Positions 16,579-24,689 of a DNA stretch of 35,354 nt are shown here, one piece after another. The stretch lies in the NCBI GenBank assembly GCA_041686955.1, contig JAWLCV010000042.1:1-35354 (forward strand), in the 5' to 3' direction. Position 1 is the stretch's first letter. Every line of letters starts with the position of its first letter. The DNA is from UBA7803 sp041686955. GTDB lineage: Bacteria > Pseudomonadota > Gammaproteobacteria > Pseudomonadales > Azotimanducaceae. The translations under genes were made by a program, and so were the position numbers. A model generated the notes under the pieces. That model saw nothing but the letters and a program-made list of their open reading frames with translations, was not told the DNA's origin and ran no database searches.

Positions 16579-16824
16579 ATGAACGTGTCGACGCAATCCC
16601 GGGATCTGGTGCTGCTCTCCACCGACCATTGCACGCTCTGCGAACGGGCGCTCGATCTGCTGCTCAGTATGCCAGAACTGCGCGGGCGCGCTCTGCGGGT
16701 GGTGGACGTGGCCGGGGACGACGCGCTGCTCGAGCGCTACGGCGAGCGGGTGCCGGTGTTGCGGATCGGCGGCACGGAGTTGGAGTGGCCGTTCGATGGG
16801 GAAGACATAAAGGAGTGTATGTAG
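16579..16824 (+). CDS. Glutaredoxin-like thioredoxin-fold protein
   Basis: This 81-residue protein has the thioredoxin fold of the DUF836/glutaredoxin-like family: a beta strand LVLLST, the redox motif CTLC (Cys18-Cys21), an alpha helix, then VVDVAGDDALLERYGERVPVL with the cis-proline at Pro59 and a final IGGTELEWPFD strand. It probably performs dithiol reduction in the cytoplasm. The ATG at 16579 has GGTG close upstream; GTG 16570 is an alternative. Its stop codon TAG (16822-16824) overlaps by one base the heptamer repeat element that fills the gap to tatD. Confidence 0.85.
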   Translation: MNVSTQSRDLVLLSTDHCTLCERALDLLLSMPELRGRALRVVDVAGDDALLERYGERVPVLRIGGTELEWPFDGEDIKECM

Positions 16825-16950
16825 CTATCGGCTATCGGGGCTGTTCGCTATCCGCTATCCGCTGTCCGCAAGAGAGCCTCCGCCAGGTTCAGCGATGGTG
16901 GCAGGGTCAGTCCCCGTCTAGCGGAGAGCGGAAGGCGGAGAGCGGACAGC
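16824..16950. repeat. Heptamer repeat element with inverted arms
   Basis: The left arm has GCTATCG twice (16824-16837), then CTGTTCG, CTATCCG, CTATCCG and CTGTCCG in phase (16841-16868). The right arm (16921-16948) reads GCGGAGA, GCGGAAG, GCGGAGA and GCGGACA, the reverse complement pattern. The arms can pair over about 23 bases with four mismatches around a spacer of about 50 bases. The right arm lies inside the 3' end of tatD. The element could be a MITE-like or REP-like insertion and could serve as a two-way terminator between the convergent genes. Confidence 0.7.
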
Positions 16951-17727
16951 GACCCCAAACACCCTCCGCGCATTCGCTGCCGTCTCTGCTTCCAACTCCT
17001 CCACGCTCACCCCTTTGAGCTCCGCGAGCTGGCGTGCCACCCACGGCAGCAGCGCCGGCTCGTTGCGGCGGCCGTGGGCGTCGGCGGGGGCGGTGTGGGG
17101 GCGCAGGAACGGCGCGTCGGTCTCGATCATCAGCCGGTCGAGGGGGATGGTCGGCGCCAGCTCCCGCAGCGCCTGGCCACGCCGGCGGTCGCAGATCCAG
17201 CCGGTGATGCCGATGTAGCAGCCGAGATCCAGGTAGCGCAGCAGATCCGGGCGGCTGCCGGTGAAGCAGTGGACCACCACGCCGGCCCGGAGCGGCGACG
17301 CTTCCGCGAGACAGGCAGCGACGCTGTCACCGGCGTCCCGGTCGTGGACGAACACCGGCATGTCGAGCCGGGCGGCCAGCTCGAGATGCTCCCGGAACAG
17401 GCGCACCTGGACCGGACGGGGGGAGAAGTCGCGGTAGAAGTCGAGCCCCGTCTCGCCGATGGCCACCACCTCGGGCCGCCGTGCCAGGGCTGCGACCGCC
17501 GCCTGCCAATCCGCCGGGGCCGCCGCGGCGTGGTGGGGGTGGATGCCGGCGGTGGCGGAGAGCAGGCCGGGGTGGGTGGCGGCCAGCTCGGCGCCGGCGC
17601 GGCTGCTCTCTACATCGGTGCCGGTGACGATCATGTGCTCCACCCCGGCGGCGCGGGCGCGCTCGAGCACGGCGTCCCGGTCCGGATCGAACTGGGGGTG
17701 GAGCAGATTGACACCGATGTCGATCAT
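16918..17727 (-). CDS. tatD: TatD-family metal-dependent hydrolase
   Basis: The 269-residue TIM-barrel hydrolase matches E. coli TatD closely: MIDIGVNLLHPQF at the start, GIHPHH, EVVAIGETGLDFYRDFSP, PVFVHDRDA, VVHCFTGSRPD, IGITGWICDRRRG, IETDAPFL and GRRNEPALLP. The acidic and histidine residues in these motifs are the metal ligands. TatD proteins are cytoplasmic DNases with a reported 3'-5' exonuclease activity linked to DNA repair. The last ten residues (AVRSPPSALR) have no counterpart in E. coli TatD and are encoded by the heptamer repeat, so the original 3' end was probably replaced. It lies 16 bases downstream of slt. Confidence 0.92.
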   Translation of the reverse strand: MIDIGVNLLHPQFDPDRDAVLERARAAGVEHMIVTGTDVESSRAGAELAATHPGLLSATAGIHPHHAAAAPADWQAAVAALARRPEVVAIGETGLDFYRDFSPRPVQVRLFREHLELAARLDMPVFVHDRDAGDSVAACLAEASPLRAGVVVHCFTGSRPDLLRYLDLGCYIGITGWICDRRRGQALRELAPTIPLDRLMIETDAPFLRPHTAPADAHGRRNEPALLPWVARQLAELKGVSVEELEAETAANARRVFGVAVRSPPSALR

Positions 17728-17743
17728 CGGCCGCCCCCTGCGG

Positions 17744-19672
17744 TCAGTTCACGGCCACGTTGCCGGTTTCCAGCATCGGCAGCGGGTGGCCGAGCAGGTG
17801 TCCGTAGACCTGGGTGAACGCGAGCACGTTCTTGACGTAGTTGCGGGTCTCCGGGAACGGGATGGCCTCGATCCAGACGTCGAGACTTCTGCCGCCGCGC
17901 TCCCGGATCCAGCGGTCCACCCGTCCTTCCCCGGCGTTGTAGGCAGCCGCTGCCAGGGCACGGCGGCGGCCGTAGCGTTCCAGCAGCCGGGCCAGGTGGT
18001 GACCACCGAGCGCCACGTTGAGCGCGGGATCGTAGAGATCCGTGGGGGAGGGCGGCGCGAGCCCCACCCGCCTGGCCACCAGGCTCGCCGTCGGCTGCAG
18101 GAGCTGCATCAGGCCCAGCGCGTTGGCCCGCGACCGGGCGCGGGCGTCGAAGGCGCTCTCCTGGCGGGCGATGGCGAGCAGAAACGGTTTCGGCACGGTG
18201 GTGTCGTGACTGACCTGCTGGAACAGGTCCTGAAAGGCCACGGGAAAGCGCAGCGCCAGGGTGTCCCGCAGCTCCGCCGCGTGGGCGGTGAAGATGCCCT
18301 GGGTGACCCAGCCCGCCTCCTGGGCCAGGCGCCCCGCGTGGTATTGCTGACGGGCGTCGAGCGTCGGCAACAGCGCGAACCACTCACGGCGGGCGTTCAC
18401 GGGATCGCCCACTGCATACAGCTCCAGGGCGCGGTTCATGGCGGGCAGGCGTCGAAGCTCCGCCGAGACCGCGGGATCGCTGGGCGGGGTGGCGTCGTTG
18501 AGCCGACCCGGGCGGCCGAGCCGTTCGGCGGCCAGAAAGCCGTAGTAATTGCGCTGCTCGGCCAGGGCCTGATACGTCTGCCGTGCGCGCTCGGGACCGA
18601 GGCTGGTCTGGGCCAGGGCACGGGCCTCCCAGTACTGCCAGCGCAGCTCGTCCCGGCGCTGCGCCGGGAGCTCGTTCACCCAGAACACGAGCTCCTGCCA
18701 GTTCTCCGCCAGCAGAGCGGCCTCCGCCATGCCTTCGGCGAAGCCGGGAGAGAAGGCGGGCGGCCGCTCCACCGGAAAGCGGCCGTCCCGCGCCAGCGCA
18801 AGCACGATGTGCTCGCTCAGGGCCTGGACCTCGCTTTCGGAGAACCGGTGGCTGTCCTGAAATCGCTGCCAGGCGAGGGCCGCGGCATCCGCATCCCGGG
18901 CTGCCAGGCGTCGCAGGCCATGGCCGATGACGGTGCGGGCGTGGGGCCCGTCGCTCCTGTAGGCGCCGGGCCGGGCCACCTTTTCCGGGTGCACGTGCAC
19001 CTCGTAGAGGGCCCGCGCCCAGGCCTCGAGCGGTGGTTCGAAGAATCGGAGCAGGTAACGGGCGAGCCGGGTCTGGCCGGCGCCCACGGCGAGCTGCAGA
19101 CGCTCCCATGCCAGCGTCTGGGTGAGATGGCCGCCTTGGATCCAGCGCTCGAACAACGGATCGCAGGCCTTCGGCTGGGACTTGCCCACCACCCACAGCG
19201 GCGCCACCGCCGCCATCGCCTGCGCCTGTTGACCGCTGGCGACCAGCGCGCGCAGCCGATAGCAGGCGAGCTCCGCGTCCGCGGAGGGGCGGTAGTTGGC
19301 CAGAAGCCGTTGCCACTGGCCCTGCCGGCCGAGGCGCTTCAGCCAGCGGTGGTGGAGGATGTCGGCCACCGGCAGATCCGCGTGACGTTGCTGGAACTCT
19401 GCCATCTCGGCATCGGAAACGCTGGCGAGGCGCACCTGCAGGTCGTAGTAGTCGAGGTAGGGCGCCAGCGCGTAGCCGTCGAGCTCTGCGCGGGCGCGAC
19501 GGAACTCGGCGGCATGCCCCGTGGTCAACTGGTCCAACGCCTGTCGGTAGGCGGCCCGCTGCTGATGCATGCTCTGTGGTGAAGCCGCCGCGGCGGTGGC
19601 CCACAGGCCGATCAGCAGGCAGAGCAGGACGTTCCGGACATGCGCAGGTCGAGGGTGGCTGGACGGCGTCAG
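17744..19672 (-). CDS. slt: Soluble lytic transglycosylase, Slt70-like
   Basis: This periplasmic enzyme cleaves the glycan strands of peptidoglycan to 1,6-anhydromuropeptides. A long alpha-superhelical region (about 35-480) leads to the catalytic domain: ARQESAFDARARS with the general acid Glu505, ALGLMQLLQPTA, and YNAGEGRVDRWI. The in-frame sequence before the first ATG (19570) encodes a good signal peptide (VRNVLLCLLIGLWATAAAA). No ATG, GTG or TTG precedes it in frame. I therefore place the start at CTG 19672, which overlaps the uspA stop as CTGA and has GGAGGAG 11 bases upstream. This gives 642 residues, close to the 645 of E. coli Slt. The gene is firm; the start codon is an inference. 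Confidence 0.88.
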   Translation of the reverse strand: MTPSSHPRPAHVRNVLLCLLIGLWATAAAASPQSMHQQRAAYRQALDQLTTGHAAEFRRARAELDGYALAPYLDYYDLQVRLASVSDAEMAEFQQRHADLPVADILHHRWLKRLGRQGQWQRLLANYRPSADAELACYRLRALVASGQQAQAMAAVAPLWVVGKSQPKACDPLFERWIQGGHLTQTLAWERLQLAVGAGQTRLARYLLRFFEPPLEAWARALYEVHVHPEKVARPGAYRSDGPHARTVIGHGLRRLAARDADAAALAWQRFQDSHRFSESEVQALSEHIVLALARDGRFPVERPPAFSPGFAEGMAEAALLAENWQELVFWVNELPAQRRDELRWQYWEARALAQTSLGPERARQTYQALAEQRNYYGFLAAERLGRPGRLNDATPPSDPAVSAELRRLPAMNRALELYAVGDPVNARREWFALLPTLDARQQYHAGRLAQEAGWVTQGIFTAHAAELRDTLALRFPVAFQDLFQQVSHDTTVPKPFLLAIARQESAFDARARSRANALGLMQLLQPTASLVARRVGLAPPSPTDLYDPALNVALGGHHLARLLERYGRRRALAAAAYNAGEGRVDRWIRERGGRSLDVWIEAIPFPETRNYVKNVLAFTQVYGHLLGHPLPMLETGNVAVN

Positions 19673-20121
19673 GATTGGGACTGCTCCTCCCGGCCGACGC
19701 GAACCGCGAGCACGTCACAGCTTGCTCCGTGGAGCACGCCGTTGGCCGTGGAGCCGAGCAGCAGGGCGAGCCCGTGGCGCCCGTGACTGCCCACGACGAT
19801 GACATCCGCACCTACGGACTCCGCGGTGCGGTGGATCTCACTTTCGGGTCGGCCGAATATCAGGTGTTGCCGCGAGGCGGGAATTCCGAGGGTGGCGGCG
19901 AACTCGGCCAGATGTGATTTGGCCTGATCGTGGATCTGGTCCTGCACGGTGGAGAGGTCCATGGGGATGTCGCCGCCATAGGCGAGGGAGAGTGGCTCGA
20001 TCACATGGACGACGTGCAGCTCGGCATCGAAGGCCTCCGCCAGGCGTCGGGCGCGCTCCGCCACCACGTTCGACTCTTCCGTCAGATCCACGGCGAGGAC
20101 GATACGCCGGTAGTCAGCCAT
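19669..20121 (-). CDS. Universal stress protein family (UspA)
   Basis: The 150-residue cytoplasmic protein has the UspA fold: RRIVLAVDLTEESN at the N-terminus, LHVVHVIEPL, and the ATP-binding motif GSHGRHGLALLLGSTAN (GxxGx9GS) near 120-136, so it is probably an ATP-binding member. AGGGG lies just upstream of the ATG. It is first in a uspA-slt-tatD unit, and its stop overlaps the proposed CTG start of slt. Confidence 0.92.
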   Translation of the reverse strand: MADYRRIVLAVDLTEESNVVAERARRLAEAFDAELHVVHVIEPLSLAYGGDIPMDLSTVQDQIHDQAKSHLAEFAATLGIPASRQHLIFGRPESEIHRTAESVGADVIVVGSHGRHGLALLLGSTANGVLHGASCDVLAVRVGREEQSQS

Positions 20122-20206
20122 GTTGCCCCTCGGAGTCGATTGCGGCGACGATACACAGAAAGCCCAGGGCCCACAAGCAGCCGGGTTCGGGGCGCAGGCG
20201 AGGACG

Positions 20207-20785
20207 ATGGCGGTGGAATGGCTCATCATTCTGGTGGTTCTGCTGGTGGCTTTCGGGCCCATCCTGTGGCTCCGGCCGAGCGCTCGGGAACGCCGCCTGG
20301 CGCAGTTGCGCCAGCAGGCCTACCGGGAAGGCATGCGCGTGGAGCTGCGGCGCCTGCCACGGCTGGATGCGCCGGCCGAGGAGCGGGTCACTGCCGGCGG
20401 GCGCGAGCTGGATACGACCCGCGAGCATGCCGTGTATCTCTATCCGCTGGCGATGAGCCTGCGCATGTTGCCGACCTGGCGGGTGCTGCGCCGCGGCGAC
20501 GGCCTTCAGGCCCTCGAGGGCTGGTGGTTTCTCGCAGGAGAAAAACCCTCGCACCCGCGGCTGGAGGAAGCGCTGGAAGCCGTGGCACCCGTGTTGCATA
20601 CGCTGCCCGAGGACGTGATCGCCGTGGAGTGCGAGGCGAGAGCGGTGGGGGCCTATTTCCTCGAAGGCCGCGAGACCACACCCTCACGCGTCACCGATCT
20701 GGCGGCGCGTCTGTCCGAAGCCGCCCGCGCTCTCGGCGCGCTGGAGTCGCGTCTGAAGGCCGAGGCGGAAGGACGAAATATTTGA
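20207..20785 (+). CDS. Hypothetical single-pass membrane protein
   Basis: I do not recognise a family. The 192-residue protein begins with a signal anchor (VEWLIILVVLLVAFGPILWL) followed by an Arg-rich juxtamembrane stretch (RERRLAQLRQQAYREGMRVELRRLPR). A soluble domain ends in a helix (SEAARALGALESRLKAEAEG). ATG 20207 is preferred over the in-frame ATG at 20120 because it has AGG upstream and puts the hydrophobic helix at the N-terminus. It is divergent from uspA. Its TGA stop lies within the -35 box of the topA promoter. Confidence 0.75.
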   Translation: MAVEWLIILVVLLVAFGPILWLRPSARERRLAQLRQQAYREGMRVELRRLPRLDAPAEERVTAGGRELDTTREHAVYLYPLAMSLRMLPTWRVLRRGDGLQALEGWWFLAGEKPSHPRLEEALEAVAPVLHTLPEDVIAVECEARAVGAYFLEGRETTPSRVTDLAARLSEAARALGALESRLKAEAEGRNI

Positions 20786-20811
20786 CAGTCGTTTCGGCGT
20801 CGCCTTATAAC
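20782..20811 (+). promoter_or_regulatory. Sigma-70 promoter of topA
   Basis: A perfect -35 TTGACA (20782-20787) is followed after 17 bases by TTATAA (20805-20810), or after 18 by TATAAC. This gives a leader of about 20 bases before the topA ATG. The -35 box overlaps the stop codon of the upstream gene. Confidence 0.72.
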
Positions 20812-20825
20812 GGCGCCGAATTTTG

Positions 20826-20836
20826 CCTCCTGGAGG
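20826..20836 (+). promoter_or_regulatory. topA ribosome binding site within a palindrome
   Basis: CCTCC-T-GGAGG is a perfect palindrome whose right half is the Shine-Dalgarno sequence, 3 bases before the ATG. Pairing of CCTC with GAGG could hide the site, though the stem is very short. Confidence 0.55.
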
Positions 20837-20839
20837 TTC

Positions 20840-23584
20840 ATGGCCCGCTCGCTCGTCATCGTTGAGTCCCCCGCCAAAGCCAAAACGATCAACCGCTACC
20901 TCGGTAAGGACTACATCGTCAAATCCAGCGTCGGCCATATTCGTGACCTTCCGGTGGGAGGACAGCCCACGGATGCCAAGGCCCGTGCGCAGGAAGCGGC
21001 GAAGACCCGGAAGCTGTCGGCCGAGGAGAAGGCGGAGCACAAGAAGCGCCGGGCGCGAGAGCGCCTGGTGAAGCGCATGGGGGTGGATCCGGAGGCGGAT
21101 TGGAACGCCGACTACCGGGTGCTGCCCGGCAAGGAAAAGGTGGTCGACGAGCTGGTGCGGCTCGCCGAGAGGGCCGACGAAATCTATCTCGCCACCGACC
21201 TCGACCGGGAGGGCGAAGCCATCGCCTGGCACCTGCGCGAGACCATCGGCGGCGATCCCGCCCGTTACAAGCGGGTGGTTTTCAACGAGATCACCCGCAA
21301 GGCCATCCAGGGGGCCTTCGCCGAGCCCGGCGAGCTCAACATGAACCGGGTGAACGCCCAGCAGGCGCGGCGCTTCCTCGACCGGGTGGTGGGCTTCGAG
21401 CTGTCGCCGCTGTTGTGGGCCAAGGTGGCCCGCGGCCTGTCCGCCGGACGGGTGCAGTCCGTGGCCGTGCGCCTGGTGGTGGAGCGGGAGCGGGAGATCC
21501 GCGCCTTCGTCCCCGAGGAATACTGGGAAGGCTTCGCCGATCTGTCACAGGCCAAAGCCGCGGCCGGCGAGGAGCCGCGCCGCTTCCAGGTCGTCAGTGA
21601 CGCCGGCGAGACCTTCCGTCCGAACGACGGCGATACCGCTCACGAGGCCATGGCGCGCCTCGAGCAGCGCGACTTCGTGGTGGAGAGCCGGGAGGACCGT
21701 CCGACCCGCAGCAAGCCGTCGGCGCCGTTCATCACCTCGACCCTGCAGCAGGCGGCCAGCACCTGGCTCGGCTTCAGCGTCAAGAAGACCATGACCATGG
21801 CCCAGCGCCTCTACGAGGCGGGCTACATCACCTACATGCGCACGGACTCCACCAACCTCAGCACCGAGGCGGTGGCCGCCTGCCGGGACTTCATCGGCAG
21901 GGAGTTCGGCGAGCGTTACCTGCCAGAACGGCCCAACGCCTACGCCAGCAAGTCCGACGCCCAGGAGGCCCACGAAGCCATCCGACCCTCCAACGTCGGC
22001 ACTCTGCCGGAGATGCTCACCGGCATGGAGCCCGACGCGGTGCGTCTGTACCGCCTGATCCGCGGCCAGTTCCTGCGCTGTCAGATGCCTCCCGCCGAGT
22101 ACCTGAGCACCACGGTGCAGGTACGGGCCGGCGAGTTCGAGCTGCGCATTCGCGGGCGCATCCTGCAGTTCGACGGCTATACCCGGGTCCCGCTGGTGGA
22201 GAGGGGCGAGCGCGCCGGCCGAAGCGCCGACGAGGACCGCCCCCTTCCGGACTACAAGGTGGGCGACCGCCTCGACCTGAAAGGCGTGGAGGCCGTTCAG
22301 CACTTCACCAAGCCGCCGCCGCGGTACTCGGAGGCGAGCCTGGTTCGGGAGCTCGAGAAACGCGGCATCGGCCGGCCTTCCACCTACGCGTCCATCATTT
22401 CCACCATTCAGGAGCGCGGCTACGTCACCCTGCGCAACCGGCGCTTCCATGCCGAGAAGATCGGCGAGCTGGTGACCGACCGGCTCCTCGAGCAGTTCAA
22501 CCATCTGATGGACTACGGCTTCACCGCCGAGCTCGAAGAGGAGCTCGACGAGGTGGCGGAAGGCAAGATCGACTGGCGCAAGGTGCTCGACGAGTTCTAC
22601 CACGACTTCAGCAAGCGGCTGGAGGAGGCGCAGGATCCCAAGGCCGGAATGCGCGGCAACGAGCCCACGGACACCGACATCCCCTGCGAGCGCTGCGGAC
22701 GCCACATGCAGATCCGCACAGGCAGCACGGGCGTGTTCCTCGGCTGTTCCGGCTACAACCTGCCGCCCAAGGAACGCTGCACCCACACCGTGAACCTCAT
22801 TCCCGGTGACGAGGTGGTGGACGTGGAGCAGGACGAGGAGGGCGAATCCCGTCTGCTGCGGGCGAAGCACCGTTGCCCCATCTGCGGGGCTCCCATGGAC
22901 AGCTACCTCATCGACGAGAATCGCAAGCTGCACATCTGCGGCAACAACCCGGACTGTCCCGGCTTCGAGGTGGAGCGGGGCCAGTTCCGCATCAAGGGCT
23001 ACGAAGGACCCGTCATCGAGTGCGACAAATGCGGGGCGGACATGCAGCTCAAGTCCGGCCGGTTCGGCAAGTATTTCGCCTGCACCGCCGAGGGCTGCAA
23101 GAACACCCGCAAGCTGCTGCGCAGCGGCGAGCCGGCGCCGCCCAAGGCCGACCCCGTGCCCATGCCGGAGCTGAAATGCGAGAAGGTGGACGATTACTAC
23201 CTGCTGCGTGACGGCGCATCCGGCATCTTCCTTGCTGCCAGTCAGTTCCCCAAGAATCGGGAGACGCGCGCGCCCCTGGTGCGGGAGCTGAAGCCCCACG
23301 CCAACGAGCTGGATCCGAAGTTCCGTTATCTGCTGGAGGCCCCCGAGACCGATCCCGAGGGACGTCCGACAGTCGTCAGATACTCTCGCAAGGACCGCTC
23401 ACAATACGTACAGTCGGAGGAGGACGGCAAAGCCACCGGCTGGCGCGCCGTGTACCGGGACGGCCGCTGGGTTGCCGAGGACGTTCGCCAGACCAGCAAC
23501 GGACGGGGCAAGGGCGGACGGACGGTGCGTAAGAGCGCTTCGGCCCGGGGCAGATCGAGCAAAGCCGCCAAGGCGAGGGAGTGA
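20840..23584 (+). CDS. topA: DNA topoisomerase I (type IA)
   Basis: This 914-residue enzyme relaxes negatively supercoiled DNA. The Toprim domain starts with LVIVESPAKAKTI (Glu9) and contains ATDLDREGEA, with acidic Asp120, Asp122 and Glu124. The catalytic tyrosine is Tyr332 in YITYMRTDSTNL. Three C-terminal zinc-ribbon repeats begin at CERCGRHM, CPICGAPM and CDKCGADM. A further topoisomerase C-terminal repeat and a basic tail (GRGKGGRTVRKSASARGRSSKA) follow, slightly longer than the 865-residue E. coli protein. The start is fixed by GGAGG and the MARSLVIVES opening. Confidence 0.97.
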   Translation: MARSLVIVESPAKAKTINRYLGKDYIVKSSVGHIRDLPVGGQPTDAKARAQEAAKTRKLSAEEKAEHKKRRARERLVKRMGVDPEADWNADYRVLPGKEKVVDELVRLAERADEIYLATDLDREGEAIAWHLRETIGGDPARYKRVVFNEITRKAIQGAFAEPGELNMNRVNAQQARRFLDRVVGFELSPLLWAKVARGLSAGRVQSVAVRLVVEREREIRAFVPEEYWEGFADLSQAKAAAGEEPRRFQVVSDAGETFRPNDGDTAHEAMARLEQRDFVVESREDRPTRSKPSAPFITSTLQQAASTWLGFSVKKTMTMAQRLYEAGYITYMRTDSTNLSTEAVAACRDFIGREFGERYLPERPNAYASKSDAQEAHEAIRPSNVGTLPEMLTGMEPDAVRLYRLIRGQFLRCQMPPAEYLSTTVQVRAGEFELRIRGRILQFDGYTRVPLVERGERAGRSADEDRPLPDYKVGDRLDLKGVEAVQHFTKPPPRYSEASLVRELEKRGIGRPSTYASIISTIQERGYVTLRNRRFHAEKIGELVTDRLLEQFNHLMDYGFTAELEEELDEVAEGKIDWRKVLDEFYHDFSKRLEEAQDPKAGMRGNEPTDTDIPCERCGRHMQIRTGSTGVFLGCSGYNLPPKERCTHTVNLIPGDEVVDVEQDEEGESRLLRAKHRCPICGAPMDSYLIDENRKLHICGNNPDCPGFEVERGQFRIKGYEGPVIECDKCGADMQLKSGRFGKYFACTAEGCKNTRKLLRSGEPAPPKADPVPMPELKCEKVDDYYLLRDGASGIFLAASQFPKNRETRAPLVRELKPHANELDPKFRYLLEAPETDPEGRPTVVRYSRKDRSQYVQSEEDGKATGWRAVYRDGRWVAEDVRQTSNGRGKGGRTVRKSASARGRSSKAAKARE

Positions 23585-23621
23585 CGGCCGTCGACCCACG
23601 CCCGGCGATCTAGAGGGACGA

Positions 23622-23876
23622 ATGAGCACGCTATTGGAAATCACCGAGCTCGCGAACGGCGACGTGGTGCTACGTGAGGCGGATCCGGAGGCCGAAGACC
23701 AGAACGAGCCGCTGGTGCGCATCCGTTTCTCCGGCGAGGTTCGGGACATGCTCGGCAAGGACCTGGTCAGCGTGGCGGAAGCCATGATCGACGCCGCCAC
23801 CGAGTACCTGGAGGCCGAGGCCGAGGTCGAGGACGCCGAGCCTCAGCGGGACGAGCCGCCCCCCATCATTCACTGA
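23622..23876 (+). CDS. Small acidic protein next to topA
   Basis: The 84-residue protein has no named family that I can assign with confidence. It begins MSTLLEITELANGDVVLREAD, has a central LVRIRFSGEVRDMLG, and ends in a very acidic helix (EAEAEVEDAEPQRDEPP). AGAGGG lies 5 bases before the ATG. It follows topA by 37 bases and is convergent with lexA. As I recall, Pseudomonas carries a small gene of similar opening near lexA, so the position may be conserved. Confidence 0.75.
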   Translation: MSTLLEITELANGDVVLREADPEAEDQNEPLVRIRFSGEVRDMLGKDLVSVAEAMIDAATEYLEAEAEVEDAEPQRDEPPPIIH

Positions 23877-23918
23877 CCGCTAGCAGCGAACGCCAACAGC
23901 GGCCGCTACCAGCGGCGC

Positions 23919-23932
23919 CGGCGGTTCCGCCG
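23919..23932. terminator. Possible hairpin between convergent genes
   Basis: CGGCGG-TT-CCGCCG forms a short GC stem in the 61 bases between the small acidic gene and lexA. No T-run follows on either strand, so it is at best a weak bidirectional terminator. Confidence 0.3.
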
Positions 23933-23937
23933 CGCGA

Positions 23938-24540
23938 TCACAGGCTGCGTCGGATCACGCCCACGGAAAGCCCCTCGATGTGGAAGCTCTGCTGGGTCAG
24001 GTCCACCTCGATGGGGGTGTAGCTGGCGTTCTCCGGCAACAGCAGCACCTTGTGGCGCTGCCGGGTCCGCTGCAGCCGCTTCACCGTCACCTCGTCGTCG
24101 ACCCTGGCCACCACGATCTGGCCGTTGGCCGCCTCCGGCGTCTTGTGCACCGCCAGCAGATCGCCGTCGAGAATGCCGGCCTCGCACATGCTGTCGCCGC
24201 GCACCCGCAGCAGGAAATCCGCCCGCGGCCGGAAGAAGCTCGGGGCGATGTCCACGTGATCCTCGATGTTCTCGTCGGCCAGAATGGGATCACCGGCGGC
24301 CACCCGGCCCACCACCGGCAGCCCCAGCGGCTCCGGCAGGCGGATGCCCCGGGACGTGCCGGGAACCATCTCGATGGCGCCCTTGCGGGCCAGGGCCTTG
24401 AGGTGCTCCTCGGCGGCGTTGGGAGACCGGAAGCCCAGCTCCTGAGCGATGTCGGCGCGGGTAGGGGGGTATCCGGTGTCGTCGATGTGTCTGCGAATGA
24501 GGTCCAGAACCTGGGCCTGTCGGGCGGTGAGCGTTTCCAT
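23938..24540 (-). CDS. lexA: LexA repressor
   Basis: The 200-residue SOS repressor has an N-terminal winged helix (METLTARQAQVLDLIRRHI, with a recognition helix near 28-54). The self-cleavage site is Ala82-Gly83 in VAAGDPI, and the C-terminal peptidase dyad is Ser117 in GDSM and Lys154 in VTVKRL. RecA filaments would trigger cleavage after DNA damage. Two LexA boxes lie immediately upstream, so it controls itself. It is divergent from the LolA-like gene. No sulA-like gene is present in the window. Confidence 0.97.
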   Translation of the reverse strand: METLTARQAQVLDLIRRHIDDTGYPPTRADIAQELGFRSPNAAEEHLKALARKGAIEMVPGTSRGIRLPEPLGLPVVGRVAAGDPILADENIEDHVDIAPSFFRPRADFLLRVRGDSMCEAGILDGDLLAVHKTPEAANGQIVVARVDDEVTVKRLQRTRQRHKVLLLPENASYTPIEVDLTQQSFHIEGLSVGVIRRSL

Positions 24541-24549
24541 GAGGCGAGC

Positions 24550-24565
24550 CTGGTTGGATATACAG
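24550..24565 (-). promoter_or_regulatory. LexA box 2 (proximal)
   Basis: Read on the lexA strand the site is CTGTATATCCAACCAG. It fits CTG-N10-CAG with a TATAT half and lies 9 bases before the lexA ATG. It is 20 bases from the second box, two helical turns, as in the tandem arrangement at E. coli lexA. Confidence 0.85.
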
Positions 24566-24569
24566 TGAC

Positions 24570-24585
24570 CTGAAAGTATATACAG
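24570..24585 (-). promoter_or_regulatory. LexA box 1 (distal)
   Basis: Read on the lexA strand the site is CTGTATATACTTTCAG, again CTG-N10-CAG. TATACT within it may be part of the lexA -10 region. Binding here could also affect the divergent LolA-like gene, whose start is about 105 bases away. Confidence 0.88.
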
Positions 24586-24689
24586 TAAAGCAGGTTTGCA
24601 CAGCCCCCGGTTGCTGCATAACATCCGCCACGCGACCATGAGGACCGGCGACGCCGGGGTACGGGAACCAGAGGGGGCAACCAGAGGTG

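Noticed and set aside
16824..16950. A CRISPR array, suggested by short repeats in an intergenic region.
   Set aside because: The units are 7 bases long with no unique spacers, the two arms are inverted relative to each other, and no cas gene is present.
16918..17727. Loss of a metal-binding HxH motif at the start of TatD, suggesting an inactive enzyme.
   Set aside because: True TatD proteins such as that of E. coli have DIGVNL at this position, so the motif is normal for this branch.
20120..20206. An earlier ATG (20120) for the hypothetical membrane protein at 20207.
   Set aside because: The added 29 residues are polar and the ATG shares CATG with the divergent uspA start; the later ATG has a ribosome binding site and puts the anchor helix at the N-terminus.
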